From Siniperca chuatsi (taxonomy: Eukaryota; Chordata; Actinopteri; Centrarchiformes; Sinipercidae), in contig NC_058053.1 in assembly GCF_020085105.1 (NCBI RefSeq), positions 14,966,888-15,030,887 on the forward strand: 64,000 bases of DNA, given 5' to 3'. Positions 63,591-64,000 of the stretch are shown one piece after another (the stretch's first letter is position 1; every line of letters starts with the position of its first letter). The notes under the pieces were generated by a model, which worked only from the letters and a program-made list of their open reading frames with translations, was not told the origin of the DNA and did no database searches. Made by a program: the position numbers and the translations under genes.

Positions 63591-64000
63591 GAGAATATCT
63601 CTTAACTTATCCTGTAATAATGAGTCAAGTACATAGGAGCTTGAGTCAGTGTCTTGCTTAACGACACCTTAACATGAAACAAGGCCTTTTGCTGAGCTCA
63701 AACCAGACAAGAACTTGTTGAACACATCACCTGAAGAACTGAGACACATGGATTGTTGTCCAGAAACAAGCTGTCTTTTCAACATCATAGTGATCAGAAA
63801 TGACTGATGAGAGTACATATAGTTTTCTGAATTACATCATGCCAGACAAATATGAGGGAAAATTAATTATGAAAGATCAATTTACGGCTTTGTGGCAGGA
63901 AAAAAAACATGATTAAAAAGGTTGACTGGAAGAGCAGCTGTGGTATGTATTTAACTATTTCAGTTGTGGTTTTGCCGACATAAAGCATAAAGAATACCAA

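Overview
The window is vertebrate nuclear DNA, almost certainly from a percomorph (spiny-rayed) teleost. It carries two multi-exon genes on the minus strand, both recognised by translating their exons, plus several repeat families typical of percomorph genomes. There are no bacterial-style operons, CRISPR arrays or rRNA genes, and I found no convincing tRNA gene. Most open reading frames in the window are chance frames in AT-rich non-coding DNA.

Layout. (1) 1-34.6 kb is gene-free DNA with repeats: a foldback element at 3.3-3.85 kb, a hAT-type MITE with an 8-bp target duplication at 14.6-15.2 kb, and an inverted-repeat element split by an L2-like LINE fragment at 22.4-23.4 kb. The first ~1.3 kb could be the 3' UTR of a plus-strand neighbour; tetrapod gene order suggests cdca7, but no coding exon is visible. 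(2) 34.6-44.5 kb is a complete sp3 gene (transcription factor Sp3, three C2H2 zinc fingers). Six coding exons join in frame to 677 residues, with a promoter-like region upstream (inverted CCAAT box, GC box, CRE-like site). Intron 2 holds a short, internally deleted Tc1/mariner copy. (3) 44.5-50.0 kb is intergenic, with LINE/SINE tails and a long imperfect inverted repeat. (4) 50.0-64.0 kb is the 3' part of ola1 (Obg-like ATPase 1): the last four coding exons, encoding the C-terminal 153 residues with the TGS domain, a 3' UTR with a canonical polyadenylation signal, and more than 7.4 kb of the preceding intron. The first part of ola1, including the GTPase motifs, lies beyond the right edge.

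The order sp3-ola1, both on the same strand, matches the arrangement next to the HOXD region in tetrapods (CDCA7-SP3-OLA1-SP9). The two genes are not functionally linked: Sp3 is a GC-box transcription factor and Ola1 is a cytosolic translation-factor-class ATPase. I did not find an undescribed multi-gene system. The points most worth a second look are the nested transposon, two G-quadruplex-forming tracts, a perfect 15-bp hairpin, a homeodomain/octamer motif cluster, and the short N-terminus and odd composition of the sp3 5' introns.
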